Positions 11,069-20,739 of a stretch of 64,000 nucleotides of DNA are shown in pieces; positions within the stretch are counted from its first letter, which is position 1; each line of letters begins with the position of its first letter. Source of the DNA: Streptomyces reniochalinae (GTDB lineage Bacteria; Actinomycetota; Actinomycetes; Streptomycetales; Streptomycetaceae). Both the position numbers and the translations under genes were made by a program. Under the pieces are notes generated by a model. It did not search any database and was not told the origin of the DNA. It saw nothing but the letters and a program-made list of their open reading frames with translations. The DNA lies in NCBI RefSeq assembly GCF_003323735.1, contig NZ_QOIM01000030.1, positions 62,001 through 126,000 on the forward strand, in the 5' to 3' direction.

Positions 11069-12331
11069 TCACAGCCGGTGCGCCGCACCAGTGGGGCTCA
11101 CGCCCCGAGTGTCCAGCAGCAGCTGCGCCTTCGCCGCAAGCCCCTGCAAATCGTAAATCCGATGGTTCTGCAACAGCAGAGTGAGATCCGCGGCTGCGGC
11201 GGCCTCGTAGAGGGAGTCGGCGCGGGGCACGGGCTGCCCCGCGACGCGCCACTGCGGGACGTACGGATCGTGGTAGCTCAGCTGGGCGCCGAGTTCTTTG
11301 AGGCGTCCGGCGACCTCCCTCGCGGGGCCGCCCTCCTGGCTGGCGAGGTCGGGTTTGTAGGTGACTCCGAGCAGGAGGACGCGCGCTCCGCGCGCGGATT
11401 TGCCGTGTTCGTTGAGCAGCGCGGCGGCCCGCTGGGAGACGTAGCGGGGCATCCGTTCGTTGACTTCCTGGGCGAGTTCGACCATCCGCAGGGGGTATCC
11501 CAGAGAACGGCTGTGGTAGGCGAGGTAGTTGGGGTCGACGGGGACTCCGGGGCCGCCGACCCCTGGTCCTGGCCGGAAGGAGTGGAAGCCGAACGGCTTG
11601 GTCTCCGCGCACCGGACGACGTCCCACAGGTCGATGCCCAGGTCGTGGCAGAAGACGGCCATCTCGTTCATGAGGGCGATGTTGATGTGCCGGTAGTTGG
11701 TCTCCAGCAGTTTGCTGGTTTCCGCCTCGCGGGGTCCGCGGGCGCGCACGACCTTGTCGGTGAGCCGCCCGTAGAACGCGGCGGCCGCCTCGGTGCAGGC
11801 GGGGGTGAGCCCGCCGATGACCTTGGGGATGGTGGCGTAGCCGTAGCCGCGATTGCCGGGGTCGACGCGGCTGGGTGAGCAGGCGAGGTGGAAGTCGCGC
11901 CCGGCGCGCAGCCCGGAGCCGTCCTCCAGCAGGGGCCGGACGACGTCTTCCGTGCAGCCTGGGTAGACGCTCGATTCGACGATGACGGTGGTGCGGGGCC
12001 GCAGCCGTGCGGCGAGGGTGCGGGCGGCTGTGCGTACGGCGCTCATGTCGGGTGCGCGGTTGGCGCCCAGCCCCGTGGGCGCGCAGATGACCGCGGTGCG
12101 CACCCGGCCGAGTACGGCCGGGTCGGTGGAGGCGCGGAATCCGCCCGCGAGCATGCGCCGTACCTCCGCGGCGCTGAGCGGGGCGTCCTGCGGGGGGCGG
12201 CCCGCGCCGAGGTCGGCGACGGTGGCGTCGTCGGGGTCGTAGCCGAGGGTGCCGATTCCGTTCGCCGTGGCGGCCTGGGCGAGCGGCAGCCCCGAATGGG
12301 TGAGTCCCAGCACGGCGAGGTCTGCGGGCAT
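11069..12331 (-). CDS. UDP-GlcNAc/glucose 6-dehydrogenase-family protein lacking the catalytic Cys
   Basis: 420 residues with the three-part architecture of WbpA/TviB-type nucleotide-sugar dehydrogenases: an N-terminal Rossmann segment (LAVLGLTHSGLPLAQ), VIVESSVYPGCTEDVV, a central dimerisation helix (SKLLETNYRHINIALMNEMA, KPFGFHSF) and a C-terminal domain (LLLGVTYKPDLASQEGG). The family active site is GPGVGGHCIPVDP; here the residues are GPGVGGPGVPVDP, so His-Cys is Pro261-Gly262 and the nucleophile is gone. Start ATG 12331 (MPADLAVLG) places the Rossmann motif at the N-terminus. It may be inactive, regulatory, or use another chemistry. It is divergent from glpD. Confidence 0.88.
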   Translation of the reverse strand: MPADLAVLGLTHSGLPLAQAATANGIGTLGYDPDDATVADLGAGRPPQDAPLSAAEVRRMLAGGFRASTDPAVLGRVRTAVICAPTGLGANRAPDMSAVRTAARTLAARLRPRTTVIVESSVYPGCTEDVVRPLLEDGSGLRAGRDFHLACSPSRVDPGNRGYGYATIPKVIGGLTPACTEAAAAFYGRLTDKVVRARGPREAETSKLLETNYRHINIALMNEMAVFCHDLGIDLWDVVRCAETKPFGFHSFRPGPGVGGPGVPVDPNYLAYHSRSLGYPLRMVELAQEVNERMPRYVSQRAAALLNEHGKSARGARVLLLGVTYKPDLASQEGGPAREVAGRLKELGAQLSYHDPYVPQWRVAGQPVPRADSLYEAAAAADLTLLLQNHRIYDLQGLAAKAQLLLDTRGVSPTGAAHRL

Positions 12332-12609
12332 GGCAGCGGTCTTCCCTTCCCCTTGTCGGCCCGGTCCCGTCCCCGGGCAGCACCGGGAGTGGCGAGCGGC
12401 GCTCATTAAGGTTAAGAGCCCATATGACAGACAAGTCGGATTGCGCGCTCAGCAGGGCCGACGCTCAGCCAAACTCGCGGGAATGGGGGACCATCGTCAG
12501 GGGGACCACGGGGTCCATGGGGTCCGGTGGGCCCACGGGGGCGGTATGCGAGGCAGGACCGGCAGGGACGGGACGAAACCGGCGACGGCGGAGGGCGACA
12601 GGCGGCAGA

Positions 12610-12735
12610 CGGACGGCGAGCACGCACGGCGAAGGGCGCACAGCGCGAACCCACGGCGAACACGCACAGCGAAAGCGCACGGCGAAAGCACACAGCGAAC
12701 TCACGCACAGCGAAAGCGCACAGCGGACGCGCACC
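12610..12735 (+). repeat. Short-period direct repeats in the glpD leader
   Basis: Degenerate repeats of the form GCACAGCGAAAGC fill the 125 bp before the glpD ribosome site. An exact 20-bp copy, CACGCACAGCGAAAGCGCAC, occurs at 12661-12680 and again at 12702-12721 (41-bp period), with near copies GCACGGCGAAAGC and ACACAGCGAAC between them. The tract lies just upstream of the SD (GGGAGG) of glpD. Confidence 0.8.
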
Positions 12736-12747
12736 AGGGAGGCAGCA

Positions 12748-14454
12748 GTGAGGACAGCGGCACTGGGACCGGAACAGCGCGCCGGGGCACTGGCGAGGAT
12801 GGCGGAGGCCGAGCTCGACGTGCTGGTGGTCGGCGGCGGCATCGTCGGCGCGGGCACGGCGTTGGACGCGGTCACCCGCGGCCTGTCCACGGGGATCGTC
12901 GAGGCGCGGGACTGGGCCTCGGGGACGTCGAGCCGCTCCAGCAAGCTGATCCACGGCGGGCTGCGGTATCTGGAGATGCTGGATTTCGCACTGGTGCGCG
13001 AAGCGCTGAAGGAGCGCGGGCTGCTGCTGGAGCGCCTCGCGCCGCACCTGGTCAAGCCGGTGCCCTTCCTCTACCCCCTCCAGCACCGGGCCTGGGAACG
13101 CCTGTACGCGGGATCGGGCGTGGCGATGTACGACGTCATGTCCCTCTCGTCGGGCCACGGGCGGGGGCTGCCCACGCACCGTCACCTCTCGCGCCGTCAC
13201 GCCCTGCGCGTGGCTCCCGCGTTGCGCAAGGACGCGCTGGTGGGCGCTTTGCAGTACTACGACGCGCAGGTCGACGACGCCCGCTTCGTCGCCACGCTGG
13301 TGCGGACCGCCGCCGAGTACGGGGCGCACGCGGCCAACCGCGCGCGGGTGGTCGGCTTCCTGCGGGAGGGCGAGAGGGTCGTCGGCGCGCGCATCCAGGA
13401 CCTGGAGCAGGGGGGCGAGTACGAGGTGCGGGCCCGTCAGGTCGTCAACGCGACCGGCGTGTGGACGGACGACACGCAGGGGCTGATCGCCGAGCGCGGC
13501 CAGTTCCACGTCCGCGCCTCCAAGGGCATCCACCTGGTGGTGCCCAAGGACCGCATCAACTCCTCGACGGGGCTGATCCTGCGCACCGAGAAGAGTGTGC
13601 TGTTCGTCATCCCGTGGGGCCGGCACTGGATCGTCGGCACCACCGACACCGGCTGGGATCTGGACAAGGCGCATCCGGCGGCGTCGAGCGCCGACATCGA
13701 CTACCTGCTCGACCACGTCAACGCGGTGCTGGCGGTGCCGCTCACGCGGGACGACGTGGAGGGGGTGTACGCGGGCCTGCGGCCGCTGCTGGCCGGTGAG
13801 TCGGAGGCGACGAGCAAGCTGTCGCGCGAACACACCGTCGCGCACCCGGTGCCGGGTCTCGTCGTCATCGCGGGCGGCAAGTACACGACCTACCGGGTGA
13901 TGGCCAAGGACGCGGTCGACGAGGCCGTGCACGGGCTCGACCACCGGGTCGCCGACTGCGTCACGGAGGAGGTGCGGCTGGCGGGCGCCGAGGGCTACCA
14001 CGCGCTGTGGAACGGCCGGGCGCGGCTGGCCCAGCGCGCCGGGCTGCACGTGGCCAGGGTGGAGCATCTGCTGGGCCGCTACGGCTCGATGACCGAGGAG
14101 GTGCTCGACCTGGTGGCCGAGGATCCGAAGCTCGGCGAACCGCTGCCCGCGGCCGACGACTACCTCAAGGCGGAGGTCGTCTACGCGTGCACGCACGAGG
14201 GAGCCCGCCACTTGGACGACGTGCTGACGCGCCGTACGCGCATCTCCATCGAGACCTTCGACCGCGGGGCGCGCAGCGCCCGCGAGTGCGCCGAGTTGAT
14301 GGCGCCGGTGCTCGGCTGGGACGCCGGCCAGGTCGACCGTGAGGTCGAACACTACGAGAAGCGGGTGGAGGCGGAGCGCGAGTCCCAGTTGCAGCCTGAC
14401 GACCAGACGGCTGACGCGGCCCGGCTGGGGGCGCCGGACATCGTCCCGGTGTAG
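12748..14454 (+). CDS. glpD: FAD-dependent glycerol-3-phosphate dehydrogenase
   Basis: Aerobic GlpD oxidises sn-glycerol-3-phosphate to dihydroxyacetone phosphate at the membrane and passes electrons to quinone. The 568-residue product has the FAD-binding VVGGGIVGAGTALDAVTRG at residues 28-46, SSRSSKLIHGGLRYLE near 65, and PWGRHWIVGTTDTGWD near 295, plus a C-terminal cap domain. Start GTG 12748 follows GGGAGGCA; the longer open frame upstream is repetitive leader. It is divergent from the nucleotide-sugar dehydrogenase and followed by the kinase cluster. Confidence 0.95.
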   Translation: MRTAALGPEQRAGALARMAEAELDVLVVGGGIVGAGTALDAVTRGLSTGIVEARDWASGTSSRSSKLIHGGLRYLEMLDFALVREALKERGLLLERLAPHLVKPVPFLYPLQHRAWERLYAGSGVAMYDVMSLSSGHGRGLPTHRHLSRRHALRVAPALRKDALVGALQYYDAQVDDARFVATLVRTAAEYGAHAANRARVVGFLREGERVVGARIQDLEQGGEYEVRARQVVNATGVWTDDTQGLIAERGQFHVRASKGIHLVVPKDRINSSTGLILRTEKSVLFVIPWGRHWIVGTTDTGWDLDKAHPAASSADIDYLLDHVNAVLAVPLTRDDVEGVYAGLRPLLAGESEATSKLSREHTVAHPVPGLVVIAGGKYTTYRVMAKDAVDEAVHGLDHRVADCVTEEVRLAGAEGYHALWNGRARLAQRAGLHVARVEHLLGRYGSMTEEVLDLVAEDPKLGEPLPAADDYLKAEVVYACTHEGARHLDDVLTRRTRISIETFDRGARSARECAELMAPVLGWDAGQVDREVEHYEKRVEAERESQLQPDDQTADAARLGAPDIVPV

Positions 14455-14691
14455 GTCCGTGTGCGTTTCCGGCGCGGGTCTGTGCGAGCCTGTCCCGGCG
14501 GGGGCCCGGCCGCGGGTCCCCCGTTGGACTGGTCGCCCCCGCAAGGGCCGTTGGGCGTGTGAACCCCGGTAAGAAGTGGTGGGGCTGTGGTGTAACCGTG
14601 CCGCCCCCGTACACGTCTTGTCAGGACGATGGTTCACAATGAAGGCTCTGCCGGGGGCGGGCTCTCACGCAGAGGGGACACAAGGGGATTC

Positions 14692-17352
14692 ATGAGCGAG
14701 GACACGGGACGGCTGGTAGGCGGGCGCTATCGGCTCGGGGATGTCCTCGGGCGTGGCGGTATGGGCACCGTCTGGCGTGGCGAGGACGAAGTCCTGGGCC
14801 GTCGTGTCGCGGTGAAGGAGCTTCGGTTCCCCTCCAGTGTCGACGAGGAGGAGAAGCAGCGGCTCATCACCCGCACCCTGCGTGAGGCGAAGGCCATCGC
14901 GAGGATCCGCAGCGGCAGCGCCATCACCGTCTTCGACGTCGTCAACGAGGACAGCAGGCCCTGGATCGTCATGGAGCTGGTCGAGGGCCGCTCGCTGGCC
15001 GACCAGATCAAGAAGGAGGGGCCGCTCGAACCGCAGCGCGCCGCGCAGGTCGGGCTCGCCATCCTCGACGTCCTGCGCGCCGCCCACCGCGAGGGCATCC
15101 TCCACCGCGACGTGAAGCCCTCCAACGTGCTGCTGGAGGACGGCACGGGGCGTGTCGTCCTCACCGACTTCGGCATCGCCAAGGTCGAGGGCGACCCGTC
15201 CGTCACCTCCACCGGCATGCTCGTGGGCGCCCCCTCCTACATCTCGCCCGAGCGTGCCCGCGGCAAGCCGCCCGGCCCGCCGGCGGACCTGTGGTCGCTG
15301 GGCGGCCTGCTGTACGCCGCCGTCGAGGGCCGCCCGCCCTACGACAAGGGCTCCGCCATCTCGACGCTGACGGCCGTGATGACCGAGCCCATCCCCGTCC
15401 CCGAACACGCGGGTGAGCTGCACGAGGTCATCGCGGGGCTGTTGGTGAAGGACCCGGAGAAGCGGCTCGACGTCAGTGGGGCCCGCCTGCTGCTGGAGCC
15501 GGTCGCCTCCGGGCTCAAGAGCCCCCTCGGCCCGTCGGGGCGCGACGGCGGCGACCCGACCCGCACCTCCGTGCTGCCCCGGGTGGAGGCGCCCTCCGCC
15601 TCGTCCCCGTCGTCCGGCAAGGGCGGCGCACGCTCCGGGGGGCCCGCCTACAGCGCCGGTACGACGGGCGGCAGGCGCAAGCGCCGCTCCGAGGGCACCA
15701 GTTCGGGCGAACGGCTGCGCGGCGCTTTCAAGTCCGTGCGGAACGCGGCGGGCGCCGTCGGGGCCGGCGCCGCCGGCGCGGGTGCGGCGGGCACCGGCCG
15801 CGGCACCGACTCCGGCTCCCGGCCGGGCTCCGGCTCAGGCAGCGGTTCCCGGCCGGGGAACGGTTCGCCGTCCTCGGGTTCGGGGGGAGCCGGTTCGGGC
15901 GGTTCGGGCCATGGGGCCGGTTCCGGCAGTGCGTACGCCGACGGCCGGCGCGGTTCGGCCGCGTCCTCGGGGGCTCCCGCCGCCTCGTCGCCCTCCGTGC
16001 CGCCCGTTCCGTCGAGCCCGCCGTCGGCCCCGCGGACACCTCCGCGCCCGTCGTCGCCGCCCACCACGTCCTCGACGACCCCGCGGACGGGCCCTCGGAC
16101 GGAGAAGCCCGCGAGCGGCAAGAGCACCGAAGGCAAGGGGGCTGACGGCGCGGTCGACTCCCGCGACGGCGGTGCGGCAGGCCGCACCTCCAGTGCGCGC
16201 ACGACGGGGACCGGCACGGGCGCGTCAGGTGCCTCCTCCCGAGGTGCGGGGCGGAAGGAGACCGGGCAGCCGTCCGGTGCGTCGTCCGGCTCCGGGGCCG
16301 CTTCCGGGTCCGGAGCCGCCGCGAAGGGCAAAGGCAAGGACAGCGGCAGCGGCAAGGCCGCGGGTGCCGCGTCCGCCCCCCGCTCCTCGTCCGCTCCCGC
16401 GACGGATTCTGCCTCCGGCGCGGGTGACGGCGCGGGCGGTGCGGGGGAGCGCGCGGGGGCAGGGCTCCCGGGTGCCGCCGGCGCGGGGCCGCTGCCTGCG
16501 GCAGGCAGCGGCGGCCGGGCGCTGCCGCCGGAGAGCGGGGGCAGCGGCGCGATCACGTCGCTGCGCGACCTGAGGGATCTGCCCGAGCTCCGCAAGGGCC
16601 TGCCTCCGCGGACGCTGGCGCTCGTGGCGGGGGCCGTGGTCGTCGTCATCGTGGTCATCGTCGTGCTGGTGGTGAGCCTGAGCGGCGACGGCGACGGCAA
16701 GGGTGACGGCGCGTCCGGTAAGGGCTCGGCCACCGCGGGCGCGGAAAAGGCCGGCAGCGGCGGTCCCAGAAAGGGCCAGGGCGAGGGCGCGGCGAAGGAC
16801 GGTCGGACGTCCGACGGCGAGCAGGACGGCAAGAGCGACAAGGGCGGCGAAAGCGACAAGGGCGGCGGCGAGGACGAGGCGTCCGACTCCGGTCTGCCGG
16901 ACGGCTACGGAGAGGTGAAGGACGACAGGTTCCACTTCTCCGTCGCGATGCCCGACGGCTGGAAGCGCTACGGCATAGCGGGCAGCAACTCGGGCGGCAA
17001 GTACGCGGCCGGCTCGGGCGGCTACCCGAGGATCCAGATCGACCGCACGAGCAGCCCCGGCGCGGACGCCGCCAAGTCCTGGCGCCAGCAGGAGTCGGCG
17101 GCCACGAGCAAGAGCCCCGGCTACAAGCCGCTGGGCATCAAGTCGGTCGAGTGGCGGGACTATCCGACCGTCGCCGACTGGCAGTTCCTGCGCGAGGAGG
17201 ACGGCAAGAAGGTCCACGTCCTCAACCGGGGCTTCAAGGTCGACGACGAGAACGGCTACGCGATCCTCATCACGTGCGAGGCCGACGCCTGGCAGGACGA
17301 GGAGTGCGAGACGCTCAGGGACACGGCGTTCGAGACGTTCAAGCCACTCTGA
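14692..17352 (+). CDS. Membrane-anchored Ser/Thr protein kinase (PknB type), first of three
   Basis: 886 residues. The N-terminal Hanks kinase is complete: glycine loop GRGGMGTVW (20-28), Lys42 in VAVKE, HRDVKPSN with catalytic Asp140, DFGIAK, and SPERARG. A roughly 370-residue Gly/Ser/Pro/Ala-rich linker follows, then one TM helix (about 642-665, a Val/Ile-rich stretch) and an extracytoplasmic domain beginning DRFHFSVAMPDGWKRY. There are no PASTA repeats. ATG 14692 is chosen over ATG 14629 because AAGGGG sits just upstream. The outer domain recurs in the next two genes, suggesting duplication of a sensor-kinase unit. Confidence 0.92.
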   Translation: MSEDTGRLVGGRYRLGDVLGRGGMGTVWRGEDEVLGRRVAVKELRFPSSVDEEEKQRLITRTLREAKAIARIRSGSAITVFDVVNEDSRPWIVMELVEGRSLADQIKKEGPLEPQRAAQVGLAILDVLRAAHREGILHRDVKPSNVLLEDGTGRVVLTDFGIAKVEGDPSVTSTGMLVGAPSYISPERARGKPPGPPADLWSLGGLLYAAVEGRPPYDKGSAISTLTAVMTEPIPVPEHAGELHEVIAGLLVKDPEKRLDVSGARLLLEPVASGLKSPLGPSGRDGGDPTRTSVLPRVEAPSASSPSSGKGGARSGGPAYSAGTTGGRRKRRSEGTSSGERLRGAFKSVRNAAGAVGAGAAGAGAAGTGRGTDSGSRPGSGSGSGSRPGNGSPSSGSGGAGSGGSGHGAGSGSAYADGRRGSAASSGAPAASSPSVPPVPSSPPSAPRTPPRPSSPPTTSSTTPRTGPRTEKPASGKSTEGKGADGAVDSRDGGAAGRTSSARTTGTGTGASGASSRGAGRKETGQPSGASSGSGAASGSGAAAKGKGKDSGSGKAAGAASAPRSSSAPATDSASGAGDGAGGAGERAGAGLPGAAGAGPLPAAGSGGRALPPESGGSGAITSLRDLRDLPELRKGLPPRTLALVAGAVVVVIVVIVVLVVSLSGDGDGKGDGASGKGSATAGAEKAGSGGPRKGQGEGAAKDGRTSDGEQDGKSDKGGESDKGGGEDEASDSGLPDGYGEVKDDRFHFSVAMPDGWKRYGIAGSNSGGKYAAGSGGYPRIQIDRTSSPGADAAKSWRQQESAATSKSPGYKPLGIKSVEWRDYPTVADWQFLREEDGKKVHVLNRGFKVDDENGYAILITCEADAWQDEECETLRDTAFETFKPL

Positions 17353-17508
17353 CCGCCCGCGCCGCGCGGGAACGGCGGCGGGAGCGGGCCCGGTCGCGGT
17401 GACGCGCGCGGTTCCCGGACGTATCGTGGCAGACGCGGGCCGTCACCCTCCGCAAGCGTGCGGAGAGGAAACGGAGTTGGCGGCCTCGCGCACGGTTGGG
17501 GAGGCGTC

Positions 17509-20500
17509 GTGGAGGAGCACGCGGAGTACGCGGGACGGCTGTTGGCCGGCCGCTACCGTCTGCCTCTGCCGCCCGCCGACGCGTACGAGTTCGCCGAGTC
17601 CCCCGCCTGGGACACCGTCGGCGGCCAGGAGGTCCTGGTGCGCCAGGTGCCGCTGCCCGAGGTGGTCGAGGCGGAGGTCGTCGAGGCGGACCTGCTCGAC
17701 GACGGCCGGGGCGGGTACGGGCCCCGGGGCGGCCTCGGGGCATACGGTGCGGCGGAGCCGGGCGGGCCGGGGTATCCCGGCGGCCGGGGTGGCGGCCGGG
17801 CGACCCGGCGTCCCGACGATCCGGCGGTGCGCAGGGCGATGGAGGCCGCCGTCGCCGCCGCGCAGTTGCCCGACCACCCCGGACTCGATCAGGTCTTCGA
17901 CGTCTTCGTGGAGGACGGCGGGCTGTGGATAGTGAGCGAACAGGTGCCCGCCCGCTCCCTCGCCACGCTGCTGTCCGAGCGTCCACTGAGCGCCCACCGT
18001 GCCGCCGAGATCGCCGCCGACCTGCTGGCCGCGCTGGGTGTCGTGCACGTCCACGGCTGGGTGCACCGGAACGTCACCGCGCGCACCGTGCTCATCTGCG
18101 AGGACGGCCGGGCGATGCTTACCGGGCTGGCCGCGGGAGCCGCCGAGGAGGCGCTGTGCGGGTACGACCCGCTGCCCGGGGCGGACGAGCCGGAGGCCGC
18201 CCCCTCACCGCCCGAGGGCAGCCCTCCGGGCGACGCCGCCCCCGGGGCCAGGCCCCAGACCCGGGCACAGGCACTGCCCCAGGCACCGAGCGAGCCCCCA
18301 CCCCGGGCCCGGACACCTGACGCAGAGCCCGCGACCTGGACGGGGCGCAGGCTTCCCGAAGGGTTCACGGCGCGCGGGGAGGACCCGTACGCGGCCCGCG
18401 GGGAGGGGCGGGGCATCTTCGGGTTCGAGGGCATCGACCCCGAGGAGGACGTGCGCGGGCCGCGCGGCCGGGGTGCGCGTCGGCCCGGTTCCGGCGAAGG
18501 CGGTGACGGAGCGACGGACCCGCTGTCGGCGCGCGCGGCCCGGCGCGGTGCGATCGCGGCGTACCGGGAGGGCGCACAGCGCGCCGTCGCCGACACGCGG
18601 AGCGCGGAACGCCGCACCGGTGGCCCCGGCCCCGAGCACGGACGCGCCCCCCACGGGGCCGGCGAGAGCGATCACCGTCCTCAGGCCGCCGACTGGTGGT
18701 CCACCGCGCCGGATGGCGGGGACGGTGGCGGCGACGGGCACCACCCGCCTGGCGCGCTGGACGACGAGGTCCGCTGGCTGCCGTCCGAGGAGGACGAGGT
18801 GCGGCCCGACGCGCTGGAGGGGGGCGACGGAGGGCGCCAGGTCGAGCGGGACGAGATCTACGGGCCGCGCGCGGCGGGTCCCTACGGTGCGGGGGTGTCG
18901 CCGTACGGCGGGAGCGGTCCGACCGCGCTGCCGGGCGCGCGGCGCCAGGACAGCCGCGGCGTTCCCGCGCAGTGGACCGCAGGGCCCGAACGCCCGGACG
19001 AGACGCGCCGCCATCTGAGGGGGCTTCCCGCCTCCTCCCCGAACGGGGAAGCCGACGAGGGCACTCTCCCTGACGAGGGCGCCTTCCACGGCGACAACGC
19101 CCGCCACCGCGAGGGCTCCCGCCAGGGCGGACCCGCCTTCCCCGGGGAGGACGGCGCCTGTGCCCCGGAGCCGGCCGGCGTTCCCGCCGATCCTCCCTGG
19201 GGGGAGGCGGCGGACGCGGAGGCCGCCCCGGGACGGTTCCGCGGTCCCGCGACGGCGCTGGCGGCCGAGCGGGCGCGGCACGCCCGGATGACGGTCGTCG
19301 GCCCGGTGACGGAGCGGTGGGCACCCGAGCAGGCCGGTCCCGTGTACGAGAACTGGCGGCTGGCGCCGCCCGTCGGCCCCGCCGCCGACCTGTGGGCGCT
19401 GGGCGCGCTCCTCTTCCGCGCGGTGCAGGGCCATGCGCCCTATCCCGAGGACAGCGCCGCCGAGCTGGTGCAGATGGTGTGCGCGGAGCCGCCCGCCTTC
19501 GCGGAGGACTGCGGTCCGCTGCGTCCCGTCGTCGAGTCGCTGATGCGCCAGGACCCCACGGAGCGCCCGGACTTCGAGGAGCTGCGTGGCTGGCTGCGTT
19601 CGCTCGTCCGTTCGGCGCCGGAGCCGGATGTGGGGCTGCGGACGGTGACGGCGCCGTCGCTCGAACCCGGAGGCCCGTCCGACCCGCGCAGGCTGCCGAT
19701 CGTGCGGCGGCGCGGCGAACTGGTGCGCAGACGTCGCCGCTCCAGGCGCCCCGACGACCGGCGCCGCCCGCGCCGCGCACGCGCGCAGCCGAGCGCCGCC
19801 GCCCCCGCCCCGGCGCCCGACCGCGCGGAGGCCCTGGCGCCCGCGCGGCTGCCGGAGTACGAGCCCGCCGGGGCGCCGGGGCAGGCCGTGCCGCGGAAGA
19901 AGAGGGAGCGGGCGCGGCGGCAGGGCGGAGCCGGGCCGCGCCGGCTCGGTCTGGTGATCCTGGGGCTGGTGCTGCTCGGTATGGCGGCGGCGGTCGCGTT
20001 CGTCATGTGGTTCCTGCCGGACAAGGAGGAGAGCGGGGGCAACCAGAAGTCCTCCGTCGTCGTGCCGGAGGAGCGGGACCGTGCGAACGGCCACGAGAGC
20101 GCCGAGGACGAAAGCGGTGACAAGGAAAGCGGCAAGGGCGGGGACGAGGACGGTGAGAAGGGGCAGGGCGGCAAGGGGGCCGCGTCGTCCGCCGGGCCCG
20201 GGGCGAAGTCCCCGCGGGCACCCGAGGGGTACAAGACCAGCCGGGATCCCGCGGGGTTCCGGATCGCCGTGCCCGAGGAGTGGGACCGGCGCTCGGCCAA
20301 CGGGCGCGGGCAGGTGCGCTACAACGGCGGCCAGGTGGAGATGGTCGTCGTGGGCGGGCGGGACAGCACGGAGAAGTACGGCAAGGACCCGATGACGTAC
20401 CAGAGCGAGGACGAGCCGGAGCTGTCCGCCTACCGTGCGGCGGACTGGGCGAGTACGGGCGGGTTGCGCCGCATCGACGTGGGCGACACCGCCATGGCCG

Positions 20501-20679
20501 AGGGCACGTTCTCCTGGCGTGAGGGCGGCGGGCGGCAGGTGTACGCCCGCAACCGGGCGATGATCCTGGACGGCCGCTACCACGTGCTGCTCGTGATCGG
20601 TTCCAAGAGCCACCGGGCCGAGATCGACCGCCATTTCGAGGCGGTCGCCGACACCTACCGTGTCACGGGGGTCCGTTGA
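17509..20679 (+). CDS. Membrane-anchored pseudokinase with a 400-residue insertion
   Basis: 1056 residues. The kinase fold is recognisable but catalytically broken: no glycine-rich loop after GRYRLPLPPADAYEF, Arg in place of the ATP-binding Lys (VLVRQVPLP), VHRNVTART at the HRD site (Asn188 for Asp), and LTGLAAG where DFG should be (near 205). The APE-like motif (WAPEQAG, near 605) and DLWALGALLF follow only after about 400 disordered residues, a gap normally of 20-30. A TM helix lies at about 812-836, then an outer domain (GFRIAVPEEWDRR). Start GTG 17509 follows GGGGAGG. It may scaffold or regulate the two flanking active kinases. Confidence 0.88.
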   Translation: MEEHAEYAGRLLAGRYRLPLPPADAYEFAESPAWDTVGGQEVLVRQVPLPEVVEAEVVEADLLDDGRGGYGPRGGLGAYGAAEPGGPGYPGGRGGGRATRRPDDPAVRRAMEAAVAAAQLPDHPGLDQVFDVFVEDGGLWIVSEQVPARSLATLLSERPLSAHRAAEIAADLLAALGVVHVHGWVHRNVTARTVLICEDGRAMLTGLAAGAAEEALCGYDPLPGADEPEAAPSPPEGSPPGDAAPGARPQTRAQALPQAPSEPPPRARTPDAEPATWTGRRLPEGFTARGEDPYAARGEGRGIFGFEGIDPEEDVRGPRGRGARRPGSGEGGDGATDPLSARAARRGAIAAYREGAQRAVADTRSAERRTGGPGPEHGRAPHGAGESDHRPQAADWWSTAPDGGDGGGDGHHPPGALDDEVRWLPSEEDEVRPDALEGGDGGRQVERDEIYGPRAAGPYGAGVSPYGGSGPTALPGARRQDSRGVPAQWTAGPERPDETRRHLRGLPASSPNGEADEGTLPDEGAFHGDNARHREGSRQGGPAFPGEDGACAPEPAGVPADPPWGEAADAEAAPGRFRGPATALAAERARHARMTVVGPVTERWAPEQAGPVYENWRLAPPVGPAADLWALGALLFRAVQGHAPYPEDSAAELVQMVCAEPPAFAEDCGPLRPVVESLMRQDPTERPDFEELRGWLRSLVRSAPEPDVGLRTVTAPSLEPGGPSDPRRLPIVRRRGELVRRRRRSRRPDDRRRPRRARAQPSAAAPAPAPDRAEALAPARLPEYEPAGAPGQAVPRKKRERARRQGGAGPRRLGLVILGLVLLGMAAAVAFVMWFLPDKEESGGNQKSSVVVPEERDRANGHESAEDESGDKESGKGGDEDGEKGQGGKGAASSAGPGAKSPRAPEGYKTSRDPAGFRIAVPEEWDRRSANGRGQVRYNGGQVEMVVVGGRDSTEKYGKDPMTYQSEDEPELSAYRAADWASTGGLRRIDVGDTAMAEGTFSWREGGGRQVYARNRAMILDGRYHVLLVIGSKSHRAEIDRHFEAVADTYRVTGVR

Positions 20680-20739
20680 CGGTCACAGGTCTGTGAAGTC
20701 GGTGGCGCTCGCATTTCCGATTGGTCCAGGGTGGAGGCC

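Noticed and set aside
14617-14640. Second PafBC-type motif before the first kinase (TTGTCAGGACG)
   Set aside because: The box reads TTGTCAGGA instead of TTGTCRGTG and no TAnnnT lies 8 bp further, so the match fails at conserved positions.
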